From positions 248,001 to 312,000 of the forward strand of contig NZ_JANUHA010000003.1 of the NCBI RefSeq assembly GCF_024753255.1: a stretch of DNA of 64,000 nt, read 5' to 3'. The position numbers were made by a program, and so were the translations under genes. Under the pieces are notes generated by a model. It worked only from the letters and a program-made list of their open reading frames with translations, made no database searches and was not told the origin of the DNA. Of the stretch, positions 38,155 to 47,055 are shown in pieces. Within the stretch, counting starts at the first letter, position 1. Each line of letters opens with the position of its first letter. This DNA is from Massilia agri. GTDB lineage: Bacteria; Pseudomonadota; Gammaproteobacteria; Burkholderiales; Burkholderiaceae_D.

Positions 38155-39731
38155 ACGACCGCGACGCCGGGCTGGAAGCCGGCCCCCTGGAGCCGCCCGG
38201 GCCCATGCCGCAGCCCGCTCCCCTCTACGTCCCGCCCAACCCCGAGCCGGACGAGAACATCCGCCACTCGCTGTTCGGCGAGATCCTCGACTGGATGCTG
38301 GCCCCGCTGCTGCTGCTGTGGCCGATGAGCATCGCCATCACCTACCTGGTGGCGAAGTCGATCGCCAACCAGCCTTTCGACGATGCGCTGGAAGACCGCG
38401 TCACGGTGCTGTCGCAGCAGATCCGCACCGTGTCCGGCAAGCCCGTGGTGCAGCTGCCCGGCAGCGCGCACGACGTGCTGCGCGCCGACGACGTCGACAG
38501 CGTCTACTTCCAGATCAGCGGTCCGGCCGGCCTGCACCTGGACGGCGACCGCGACCTGCCGCGTCCGCGCACCGGCAGCGATGACGACCAGGCGCGCGGC
38601 GGCGCCGTCTCCTTCCGCAACGACAGCATCCACGGCACCCCGGTGCGGGTCGCCTATTCCTATGTGAACCTGGACCCGCTGCGCGAGCCCGGCAAGGGCG
38701 CGGAGCCCGAGCTGGCCCTGGTGCAGGTGGCCGAGACGCTGGACAAGCGCGCCCACCTGGCCAACGAGATCATCAAGGGCGTGATCCTGCCCCAGTTCAT
38801 CATCCTGCCGGTGATCCTGGCCCTGGTCTGGTTCGCCCTGTCGCGCGGCCTGTCTCCGCTGGCCGAGCTGCAGGAACGCATCCGCGCCCGGCCCCAGGAC
38901 GACCTGTCGCCGATCGATCCGCGCCAGGTGCCGGAAGAGATCTCGCCGCTGGTCGGCTCGTTCAACGACATGCTCGAACGCCTGGCCCAGACCGTGGAGA
39001 TGCAGAAGCGCTTCATCGCCGACGCCGCCCACCAGATGAAGACGCCGCTGGCCGGCATGCGCATGCAGTCCGAGCTGGCCCTGCGCCAGGTCGACCCCGG
39101 CGAGATCCACCGCTCGCTCGAGCAGCTGGCCACGAGTTCGGAATCGGCCACCCGCCTGGTCAACCAGCTCCTGGCCCTCGCGCGCGCCGAGAACCAGCCG
39201 CACGCCGGCCTGGCCTTCGAAGAGATCGACCTGGCCCAGCTGGCGCGCGCCACCGTGCAGGACTGGGTACAGGCGTCCTTCGCCGCCCGGATCGACCTCG
39301 GTTTCGAGCTGCCCGACGCGCCGCCCGACGCCTTGGCGGAAGAACCCTTGCACATCGCCGGCAACGCCTTGATGCTGCGCGAACTGCTGTCGAACCTGAT
39401 CGACAATGCGCTGCGCTACACGCCGCCAAACGGCAGCGTCACGGTGCGGGTGCGGCGCGACGGCGAGCAGGCCCTGCTCGAGGTCGAGGACACCGGCCCC
39501 GGCATCGCCCCCGCCGAGCGCGCCCATGTATTCGAGCGCTTCTACCGCATCCTCGGCACCAATGTGCAGGGCAGCGGCCTGGGGCTGGCCATCGTGCGCG
39601 AGATCGCCCAGCAGCACGGGGCCGAGATCGACATCTTCAACAATCCGCGCAGCCATTCCAAGAAGTTCCCGGGCAGCCTGTTCCGCCTGACCTTCCCGCC
39701 ACCCGTCCAGGAACCCATCGATGCCGACTGA
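38151..39731 (+). CDS. Sensor histidine kinase, TctE-like
   Basis: A 526 aa inner-membrane kinase. A Pro-rich N-terminus is followed by HSLFGEILDWMLAPLLLLWPMSIAI, the TctE-type first TM with its 2CSK_N sensor domain (about 80-200), a second TM (ILPQFIILPVILALVWF), HAMP, HisKA (His294 in ADAAHQMKTPLAG) and HATPase (LSNLIDNALRYTP, EDTGPGI, GSGLGLAIV). The GTG start at 38151 gives the GTGA overlap; an open frame further upstream is a shadow of the regulator gene. TctE senses carboxylates in other bacteria. Confidence 0.93.
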   Translation: MNDRDAGLEAGPLEPPGPMPQPAPLYVPPNPEPDENIRHSLFGEILDWMLAPLLLLWPMSIAITYLVAKSIANQPFDDALEDRVTVLSQQIRTVSGKPVVQLPGSAHDVLRADDVDSVYFQISGPAGLHLDGDRDLPRPRTGSDDDQARGGAVSFRNDSIHGTPVRVAYSYVNLDPLREPGKGAEPELALVQVAETLDKRAHLANEIIKGVILPQFIILPVILALVWFALSRGLSPLAELQERIRARPQDDLSPIDPRQVPEEISPLVGSFNDMLERLAQTVEMQKRFIADAAHQMKTPLAGMRMQSELALRQVDPGEIHRSLEQLATSSESATRLVNQLLALARAENQPHAGLAFEEIDLAQLARATVQDWVQASFAARIDLGFELPDAPPDALAEEPLHIAGNALMLRELLSNLIDNALRYTPPNGSVTVRVRRDGEQALLEVEDTGPGIAPAERAHVFERFYRILGTNVQGSGLGLAIVREIAQQHGAEIDIFNNPRSHSKKFPGSLFRLTFPPPVQEPIDAD

Positions 39732-40017
39732 TTCCAACCACGCGCGCCTGCTGGCCGCCCGCGCCGCCCACTGGGAGCGCACGCGGCGCATGACCCTGGT
39801 CCTGCTGGTCCTGTGGCTGCTCACCTGCTTCGGCACCATCTTCTTCGCGCGCGAACTGTCGCATCTGGCGGTATTCGGCTGGCCGCTCTCCTTCTACATG
39901 GCGGCCCAGGGCGCCTCGCTGGTGTCGCTGGCCGTGATCGCCTTCTACGCCTGGCGCATGCGGGTGCTCGACCGCCGCCACCTGGACCTGCTGGGCTCGA
40001 ACAAGGAGGATGCGTGA
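39721..40017 (+). CDS. DUF4212 small symporter subunit
   Basis: A 98 aa protein with two TM helices (TLVLLVLWLLTCFGTIFFAREL and FYMAAQGASLVSLAVIAFYAW) and the C-terminal RRHLDLLG. This is the small partner commonly encoded before VC_2705-type sodium:solute symporters. It overlaps the kinase by 11 nt and the symporter by 4 nt. Confidence 0.92.
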   Translation: MPTDSNHARLLAARAAHWERTRRMTLVLLVLWLLTCFGTIFFARELSHLAVFGWPLSFYMAAQGASLVSLAVIAFYAWRMRVLDRRHLDLLGSNKEDA

Positions 40018-42074
40018 GCGCGAAGAAGCCGCCCTACTTCCGCAAGCTGTCGCGCTACTACCTCTGGTACACCGGCTGCTTCGCGCTGTTCCTGGTGGCG
40101 CTGGCCCTGCTCGAGCAGGAAGGCATGCCGCGCCTGTGGATCGGCTACATCTTCATGTTCGCCACCATCGCCCTGTACGCCACCATCGGGGTGATCGCGC
40201 GCACCTCCAACGTCACCGAATACTACGTGGCGGGACGCCGGGTGCCGGCCCTGTTCAACGGCATGGCCACCGCCGCCGACTGGATCTCGGCGGCCAGCTT
40301 CATCAGCCTGGCCGGAGGCCTGTATCTCTACGGCTTCGACAGCCTCGCCTACATCATGGGCTGGACCGGCGGCTACGTGCTGGTGGCCCTGCTCATCGCG
40401 CCCTACCTGCGCAAGTTTGCGCAGTACACCATCCCGGACTTCCTGGCGGCGCGCTACGGTGGCGGCGCGGGTGGACGCGGCGGGCCGGTGCGCGCGCTCG
40501 CGGTCGGCGCCACCATCGTGGTCTCCTTCACCTATGTGGTGGCGCAGATCTATGCGGTCGGCCTGATCGCCTCGCGTTTCACCGGGGTCGACTTCTCGGT
40601 CGGCATCTTCCTGGGCCTGGCCAGCATCCTGGTCTGCTCCTTCCTGGGCGGCATGCGCGGCATCACCTGGACCCAGGTGGCGCAGTACATCATCCTGCTG
40701 GTCGCCTTCTTGATTCCGACGATCTGGCTCTCCGCCAAGCATGCGGACAATCCGGTGCCCCAGGTGGCCTACGGCTCGCTCCTGCCCAAGCTGGCGCAGC
40801 GCGAAGCGCAGCTGGCCAAGGACCCGCGCGAAGAACAGGTGCGCGCCGAGTTCCGGCGCCGCGCGGACGAGTACACCCAGCGCATCGCGGCGCTGCCGGC
40901 CTCGTGGGAGGCGGGCAAGCTGGAAGCCCAGCGCGCCCTGGCCGAGGTCCGGGCCCGCAACGCCTCGCTGGGCGAGGTGCGCCAGGCCGAGCGCGACCTG
41001 AACACCTACCCGGGTTCGGCTGACGAGGCGCGCACCGTATGGCAGGAACAGCGCGACGCCAACCTGGCGCGGGCGCGTCCGCCCGAGCCGCACGCCACGC
41101 CTTTCCCCGGCGCCACCGACGCGGAATCGGACAAGCGCCGCAACAACTTCCTGGCCGTGGTGTTCTGCCTGATGTTCGGCACCGCCGCCCTGCCCCACAT
41201 CCTGATGCGCGCCTACACCACGCCCTCGGTCAACGAGACCCGGGTGTCGGTGTTCTGGACCCTGTTCTTCATCCTCTTGATCTACCTGACCATTCCGGCG
41301 CTGGCCGTGCTGGCCAAGTACGACATCTACACCTCGCTGGTGGGCAGCGACTATTCCACACTGCCGACCTGGATTTCGTACTGGGCCAACGTGGACAAGG
41401 TCTCGCCCCTCGTCAACGTTACCGACATCAACGGCGACGGCATCGTGCAGCTGGCCGAGCTGGCGATCGACGCCGACGTGCTGGTGCTGGCCACGCCGGA
41501 GATCGGCGGCCTGCCCTATGTGATCTCGGGCCTGGTGGCGGCCGGCGGCCTGGCGGCGGCGCTGTCCACGGCGGACGGCCTGCTGCTGGCGATCTCCAAC
41601 GCGCTCTCGCACGACGTCTACTACAAGATGGTCGATCCGGGCGCCTCGACCCAGAAGCGGGTGACGATCTCCAAGCTCCTGCTGCTGGCGGTGGCCTTCA
41701 TCGCGGCCTATGCGGCGTCTCAAAGGCCGGCCGACATCCTCTCGCTGGTCGGGGCGGCGTTTTCGCTTGCCGGTTCCACGCTGTTCCCGGTGCTGGTGCT
41801 GGGCGTCTTCTGGAAGCGCGCCAACCACACCGGGGCGATCGCCGGCATGGTGACGGGCCTGATGGTCTGCCTGTGGTACATGCTGCGCGCCAGTCCCACC
41901 CTGGGCGGCAGCCTGGACGCATCCTGGCTCGGCATCCAGCCGCTGGCGGCGGGCGTGTTCGGGGTGCCGGCCGGCCTGCTGGCCACCATCGTGGGCAGCC
42001 TGCTCAGCGCCCCGCCGAGCCAGGCGAACCTGCGCATGGTCGACTACATCCGCGCGCCGGAACAGGAGTCGTGA
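40014..42074 (+). CDS. Sodium:solute symporter (VC_2705-type, SSS family), enlarged
   Basis: A 686 aa inner-membrane carrier, probably for acetate or another small carboxylate, from a GTG start at 40014. SSS landmarks are EYYVAGRRVPALFNGMATAADWISAASFIS, GWTGGYVLVALLIAPYLRKF, YTIPDFLAARYG and LAAALSTADGLLLAISNALSHDVYY. It is longer than usual for the family because of a charged insert (about residues 240-372; coiled-coil-like, KLAQREAQLAKDPREEQVRA). An EF-hand-like loop DINGDGIVQLAE is at 471-482. It is the last gene of the four-gene operon. Confidence 0.92.
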   Translation: MSAKKPPYFRKLSRYYLWYTGCFALFLVALALLEQEGMPRLWIGYIFMFATIALYATIGVIARTSNVTEYYVAGRRVPALFNGMATAADWISAASFISLAGGLYLYGFDSLAYIMGWTGGYVLVALLIAPYLRKFAQYTIPDFLAARYGGGAGGRGGPVRALAVGATIVVSFTYVVAQIYAVGLIASRFTGVDFSVGIFLGLASILVCSFLGGMRGITWTQVAQYIILLVAFLIPTIWLSAKHADNPVPQVAYGSLLPKLAQREAQLAKDPREEQVRAEFRRRADEYTQRIAALPASWEAGKLEAQRALAEVRARNASLGEVRQAERDLNTYPGSADEARTVWQEQRDANLARARPPEPHATPFPGATDAESDKRRNNFLAVVFCLMFGTAALPHILMRAYTTPSVNETRVSVFWTLFFILLIYLTIPALAVLAKYDIYTSLVGSDYSTLPTWISYWANVDKVSPLVNVTDINGDGIVQLAELAIDADVLVLATPEIGGLPYVISGLVAAGGLAAALSTADGLLLAISNALSHDVYYKMVDPGASTQKRVTISKLLLLAVAFIAAYAASQRPADILSLVGAAFSLAGSTLFPVLVLGVFWKRANHTGAIAGMVTGLMVCLWYMLRASPTLGGSLDASWLGIQPLAAGVFGVPAGLLATIVGSLLSAPPSQANLRMVDYIRAPEQES

Positions 42075-42195
42075 ATACGCGGCAGGCATGGAGCGCATGC
42101 GTGCGGCATGAAAGCATGCGAGGCCATTCTACCGACGCGGCAATACTGATATCGTGATCGCGCCTTCAAGGCCATCACACTTTCAACAAGCCGAT

Positions 42196-44231
42196 ATGAC
42201 GTCCATCCTTGCCCGTTCGCTGCATGCCGCAGCCATCCTCGCCCTGCTCGCCGTACCGGCCGCCCATGCCCAGGCCCCGGCCCTGCCGCCGGTGCCGCTC
42301 GAAGCCTTCTTCTCCAACCCGCTGCTGGAAGACGTGACGCTGTCGCCCAGCGGGCGCTACCTGGCCGCGGTCTCGGCCGCACCCGGCCGGCGCGACGCGC
42401 TGGTGGTGCTCGACCTGCAGGACAGCAAGCCGCGCCTGGTCGCCGGCTTCAAGGATGCCGACATCCTCGACTTCCAGTGGGTGAACGATGAGCGCCTGCT
42501 GTTCAATGTCGCCGACAAGCAGACCGGCCCGGGCGGCCAGGTGCTCTCCAGCGGCCTGTATGCGGTCGACCGCGACGGCTCCGCCATGCGCCAGCTCGCG
42601 CACCGGCGCGGCCCCCAGGAAGCCGCCACGCCCGGCACCAACATCAACCGCCGCATCCTGCCCTGGAATACCTTCATGCTCGGCCAGCGCGGCGCCCAGG
42701 ATTCGAACTGGGCCTACGTGTCACACCCGAGTTCAACGACCTCGGCGAAGTGCGCACGGTCGGCCTGCTGCAGCTCGAAACGCGCACCGGCCAGACCAAG
42801 TCGGTCAAGCGCCCGGGCAATGTCGACAGCTGGCTGCTCGACAACGCGGGCGAGCCACGCCTGACCACCCGGAGCGAGGACGGCAAGACCACCATCTATT
42901 ACCGTGATCCTGCCGGCGACGAGTGGCGCACCATCGCCCAATTCGCCACCTATGCCGGCAGCAAGGACGCCTTCTCGCCGGTCGGTTTCGGCGCCGACGG
43001 CACCCTGTTCGTGCTGGCCCAGGCGGGCCAGGACACCGCGTCGCTGCACACCTACGACCTGGCCAGCGGCAAGCTCAGTCCGGAGCCGGTCGTGGTTACC
43101 CGCGGCTAAGATTTCACCGGCGGCCTGGTGACCCGGCGCGGCAAGGTGCTGGGCGTCTCGATCGAGACCGACGCCCGCGCCAACGTCTGGTTCGACAAGG
43201 AGATGCAAGCCGTCCAGCAAGCCGTCGACAAGCAGCTCCCCGGCACCGTCAACACGATCTCGGTGCCCTCGCAGCCGGATGCGCAATGGGTGCTGGTGCG
43301 CTCGTACTCGGACACGCGCCCGGTGACCTACCGCGCCTACAACAAGAAGACCGACGCATTCGTCCTGGTCGGCAGGAGCCGCGACGGCATCGACCCGGCC
43401 CGCATGGGACGCCAGGACCCGGTGCGCTACAAGGCGCGCGACGGCCGCGAAATTCCGGCCCTGCTCACGCTGCCGGCCGGCGGCGCGAAGAAGAACCTGC
43501 CGCTGGTGATGCTGGTGCACGGCGGCCCCTATGTGCGCGGCAACCACTGGGGCTGGAACGCGGAGACGCAGTTCCTGGCCTCGCGCGGCTACGCGGTGCT
43601 GGAGCCCGACTTCCGCGGCAGCCGCGGCTACGGCCAGGCGCACTACCGCGCGGGCTGGAAACAGTGGGGCCTGGCGATGCAGGACGATATCGCCGACGGC
43701 GCGCGCTGGGCGATCGCCCAGGGCTACGCGGATCCGCAGCGCATCTGCATCGCCGGCGGCAGCTACGGCGGCTATGCGGCGCTGATGGGCCTCGTCAAGG
43801 ACCCTGACCTGTACAAGTGCGCGGTCAACTACCTCGGCGTCACCGACATCGACCTGCTCTACGACGGCCACTGGAGCTTCAAGTCCGACATGCAGGACGA
43901 CTACCGCATCCACGGCATGCCGCTGCTGGTCGGCGACCAGGTCAAGGACGCGGCCCAGCTCAAGGCCACCTCGCCGATCGAGCAGGCGGCGCGCATCACC
44001 CAGCCCGTGCTGATGGCCTACGGCGCCTCGGACCGCCGCGTGCCGCTCTACCACGGCAACAAGTTCCGCGACGCGGTGGCGAGCCACAACAAACAGGTGG
44101 AATGGGTGGTCTATCCCGAAGAGGGACACGGCTGGTCGCAGCTGTCGACCCGGGTGGACTTCTGGGGAAGGGTGGAGAAGTTCCTGGACAAGCACATCGG
44201 CGCCGCACGCCAAGTACTCAACAAGAAATAG
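42196..44231 (+). pseudogene. Broken S9 prolyl-oligopeptidase gene
   Basis: The frame starts at the ATG at 42196 with a signal peptide ending AAHAQ, and runs to about 42720. There it leaves frame; VTPEFNDLGEV resumes one frame over, consistent with loss of one G in GTGGTC. The second part meets a TAA at 43107-43109 (RG-stop-DFTGG, probably once RGYDFTGG). It then continues to 44231 with an intact hydrolase domain (LVHGGPYVRG, GGSYGGYAA, YGASDRRVP, EGHGW). Two independent lesions make loss of function likely. A separate ORF from 43128 could at most give a propeller-less fragment. Confidence 0.85.
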
Positions 44232-44356
44232 ATGTGAATTTTGGCAAACAGAATCGGATGCGGTGCAAGGCGGCGAGTGCGCCGCAGTGCGAGCACTGCA
44301 AGCAGGAGCCAACGCAGCAACGCGCCGGTTATGGCAGCCAAAAACACATTTATTTC
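44225..44356. repeat. MITE-like element with imperfect terminal inverted repeats
   Basis: The left arm 44225-44245 (GAAATAGATGTGAATTTTGGC) and the right arm 44337-44356, reverse-complemented, agree at all but a few positions with one indel. They enclose about 90 nt rich in short palindromes. The left arm overlaps the stop codon of the broken peptidase gene. No transposase is encoded. Confidence 0.6.
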
Positions 44357-44387
44357 GGGGCGAGTACTTAGGCGCCGGACGTGACAA

Positions 44388-44410
44388 GGGGCGCCGCGGC
44401 GCCCCTTTTT
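44388..44410 (+). terminator. Terminator between the pseudogene and purM
   Basis: GGGGCGCC-GC-GGCGCCCC (44388-44405) followed by TTTTT. It may also slow minus-strand transcripts from purM, whose stop is 25 nt away. Confidence 0.85.
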
Positions 44411-44430
44411 CTTCGGCTGGCGCCGCCGGC

Positions 44431-45474
44431 TTACTGCACGACGGTCTGCGCCTGGCCTTCTTCGCGCGCGCGGATCTCGCCGATGCGATAGACGGTTTCG
44501 CCCGCAGCCTGCAGCTGGGCCATCGCCGCATCCGCGTTTTCCCTGGCCACGATCACGGTCATGCCGATGCCGCAGTTGAACACGCGGTGCATTTCCGAAT
44601 CAGCCACGCCGCCGTGTTGTTGCAGCCACTTGAACAGCGGCGGCATGGTCCACGATTTCCCGTCCAGCACCGCGGTCAGGTTGTCCGCCAGCACGCGCGG
44701 GATGTTCTCGACCAGGCCGCCACCGGTGATGTGCACCAGGCCCTTCACTTCCATCGACGCGATCAGCGCCAGGATCGGCTTCACGTACAGGCGGGTCGGC
44801 GCCATCAGCACGTCGCTGAGTTTACGGCCGTGGAAATCGGCTTCGAGATCCGGCTTGGCCACCTGAATGATCTTGCGCACCAGCGAGTAGCCGTTCGAAT
44901 GGATGCCCGAGGAGGCCAGGCCCAGCACGACGTCGCCCGGGACGATCTTGCTGCCGTCGATGATCTGCGATTTCTCGACCGCGCCGACGGCGAAGCCGGC
45001 CAGGTCGTATTCGCCGTCCGGGTACATGCCCGGCATCTCGGCGGTCTCGCCGCCCAGCAGGGCGCAGCCCGACTCTTCGCAGCCCTGGGCGATGCCCTTG
45101 ACCACGGCGGTGGCGGTCGGCACGTCCAGCTTGCCGCATGCGAAATAATCGAGGAAGAACAGCGGCTCGGCGCCCTGCACCAGGATGTCGTTCACGCTCA
45201 TGGCCACCAGGTCGATACCGACGGTGTCATGACGATTCAGTTCGAAGGCGAGCTTGAGCTTGGTGCCGACGCCGTCGGTACCGGAGACCAGCACCGGCTC
45301 CTTGTACTTCTTGCTGATCTCGAACAGACCGCCGAAGCCGCCGATGCCGCCGAGGACGCCTTCGCGCATGGTGCGCTTGGCGAAGGGCTTGATCGCTTCG
45401 ACCAGGGCGTCGCCCGCATCGATATCGACGCCGGCGTCGCGGTAGGAGAGGGAAACATTAGATGGTTGGCTCAT
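44431..45474 (-). CDS. purM: Phosphoribosylformylglycinamidine cyclo-ligase (AIR synthase)
   Basis: A 347 aa purine enzyme. Blocks are [69 protein letters not shown] and [15 protein letters not shown]. The ATG at 45474 (MSQPSNV) is chosen over an upstream in-frame ATG at 45528, which lacks similarity. It is divergent from hda. Confidence 0.97.
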   Translation of the reverse strand: MSQPSNVSLSYRDAGVDIDAGDALVEAIKPFAKRTMREGVLGGIGGFGGLFEISKKYKEPVLVSGTDGVGTKLKLAFELNRHDTVGIDLVAMSVNDILVQGAEPLFFLDYFACGKLDVPTATAVVKGIAQGCEESGCALLGGETAEMPGMYPDGEYDLAGFAVGAVEKSQIIDGSKIVPGDVVLGLASSGIHSNGYSLVRKIIQVAKPDLEADFHGRKLSDVLMAPTRLYVKPILALIASMEVKGLVHITGGGLVENIPRVLADNLTAVLDGKSWTMPPLFKWLQQHGGVADSEMHRVFNCGIGMTVIVARENADAAMAQLQAAGETVYRIGEIRAREEGQAQTVVQ

Positions 45475-45600
45475 GGTATTTGGCAGCGGAGGCGGTAAAA
45501 TAGAAGGCGGCGACCCAAACCTGGTCAATCCGCTATTTTAGCAAAACAGCCTCTATCGAACTTCCGTTTCTACTCGGATTAACAGAATAACAATATCGGC

Positions 45601-45675
45601 ATGCCCTTTTTCCTGACCCCGGAGCCCGCAGCAAGCACGTTCCGCCTGGCGCTCTGGCTGGCGGTGGCGCGATGA
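45601..45675 (+). pseudogene. Possible remnant of an AI-2E-family transporter gene
   Basis: A 24-codon frame (MPFFLTPEPAASTFRLALWLAVAR) resembles the N-terminus of the AI-2E/PerM-type transporter often found between purM and hda in this family. It ends at TGA 25 nt before hda, with no room for the remaining roughly 330 residues. Read as a deletion remnant, this is inference; it could also be a chance frame. Confidence 0.35.
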
Positions 45676-45700
45676 ACTCCAGCACAGGACCAACGATCCC

Positions 45701-46384
45701 ATGAAACAGCTGGTGCTCGATTTAGGCGCCGAGCCGGCGCACAGCCTCGACACCTTCCAGGTGGGCGAGAATGCCGAACTGGCGCACCTGATGCACCAGT
45801 TCGCGCAGCGTGCTTCGCGCGAGCATTTCGCCTACCTGTGGGGCGATACCGGCGCCGGCAAGACCCACCTGCTGCAGGCCCTTGCCGCCAGCCCCGCCTC
45901 GCGCTACATCGCTTTCGACGCCCCGGAAGACCAGTTCGTGCACAGCCCGGACGTCACGCTCTACCTGCTGGACGATACCGACCGCCTCTCCCCGCAGCGC
46001 CAGATCGACGCCTTCGCCCTGTTCAACCAGGTGCGCGAGCACGGCGCCTACATGGTCTGCACCGGCCCGGTGCCGCCAGGCGTGCTGGGGGTGCGCGAAG
46101 ACCTGCGCACGCGCATGGGCTGGGGCCTGGTCTACCAGATCAAGGGCCTGTCGGACGACGAGAAGATCGCGGCGCTGACCCAGGCTGCCGAAGCGCGCGG
46201 TTTGACGCTGTCGGCGAGCGTGTTACCCTATTTGTTGTCTCACTTCAAGCGCGACATGCGGTCGCTGGCGACGATGCTGGACGCCCTCGACCAGTATTCG
46301 CTCGAGACCCAGCGCCCGGTCACCCTGCCGCTGCTGCGTGATTTGTTGCTGCAAGAAAACCAGCAGTCGGAAACCAAAGAATGA
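45701..46384 (+). CDS. hda: DnaA regulatory inactivator Hda
   Basis: A 227 aa AAA+ protein that, with the beta clamp, promotes hydrolysis of DnaA-ATP. MKQLVLDLGAEPAHSLDTF carries the clamp-binding start (QLVLDL). Walker A is WGDTGAGKTHLLQAL, a Walker B-like LYLLDDTDRL follows, and sensor-2 FKRDMRSLATMLDALD is near the end. It overlaps the HAD gene by 4 nt. Confidence 0.94.
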   Translation: MKQLVLDLGAEPAHSLDTFQVGENAELAHLMHQFAQRASREHFAYLWGDTGAGKTHLLQALAASPASRYIAFDAPEDQFVHSPDVTLYLLDDTDRLSPQRQIDAFALFNQVREHGAYMVCTGPVPPGVLGVREDLRTRMGWGLVYQIKGLSDDEKIAALTQAAEARGLTLSASVLPYLLSHFKRDMRSLATMLDALDQYSLETQRPVTLPLLRDLLLQENQQSETKE

Positions 46385-47055
46385 AAAACCTTGCGCTGTT
46401 CGACCTCGACCATACCCTGCTGCCGATCGATTCGGACTATGAATGGGGCGAGTTCCTGGTCCGCATGGGCGCCGTGGACGAAACCTCCTTCCGCCGCCGC
46501 AACGACGAGTTCTTCGCCCAGTACCAGGCGGGTGTGCTCGACCCGGTCGAGTACCTCGAATTCGCCCTCGGCACCCTGGCGCGCTTCCCGCGCGCCGAGC
46601 TGGATGCCATCTACGCGCGCTATATGCAGGAAGTGATCGAGCCCGCGATCCGGCCGAAGGCGCTGGCACTGGTGCGCGAACACCAGGCGGCAGGCGACCT
46701 GGTGGCCATCATCACCGCGACCAACTACCACATCACGGCGCCGATCGCGGCGCGCTTCGGCGTGGAGCACCACATCGGCGCCATGCCCGAGTACGACGCG
46801 GCGGGAAACCTGACCGGTAAACTCGTCGGCACCCCGACCTCGGGCCCCGGCAAGATCACCCACATGCACGCGTGGCTGGAACGTTTGGGTGCGCGCTTCG
46901 AGGATTTCGAACGCTGCCATTTCTACAGCGACTCGCACAACGACCTGCCGCTGCTGTCGATCGTCAGCCACCCGGTCGCCACCAACCCGAGCGCCAAGCT
47001 CGCCGCCCATGCGCAGGCGCAGGGTTGGCCAACCATCCATCTATTCAATGATTAA
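46381..47055 (+). CDS. HAD-IB family phosphatase (SerB-like)
   Basis: A 224 aa cytoplasmic phosphatase with motif I DLDHTLLPIDSD, motif II IITATNY, motif III GKITHMHAWL and motif IV SDSHNDLPLL. The substrate is unknown; histidinol- or phosphoserine-phosphatase-like activity is typical. It overlaps hda and pcnB, so it belongs to one operon. Confidence 0.92.
   Translation: MKNLALFDLDHTLLPIDSDYEWGEFLVRMGAVDETSFRRRNDEFFAQYQAGVLDPVEYLEFALGTLARFPRAELDAIYARYMQEVIEPAIRPKALALVREHQAAGDLVAIITATNYHITAPIAARFGVEHHIGAMPEYDAAGNLTGKLVGTPTSGPGKITHMHAWLERLGARFEDFERCHFYSDSHNDLPLLSIVSHPVATNPSAKLAAHAQAQGWPTIHLFND

Noticed and set aside
43128-44231. A stand-alone hydrolase gene starting at 43128
   Set aside because: It begins inside the propeller of the S9 peptidase, has no clear ribosome site, and its upstream part continues in frame except for the TAA. 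It is better explained as part of the pseudogene.
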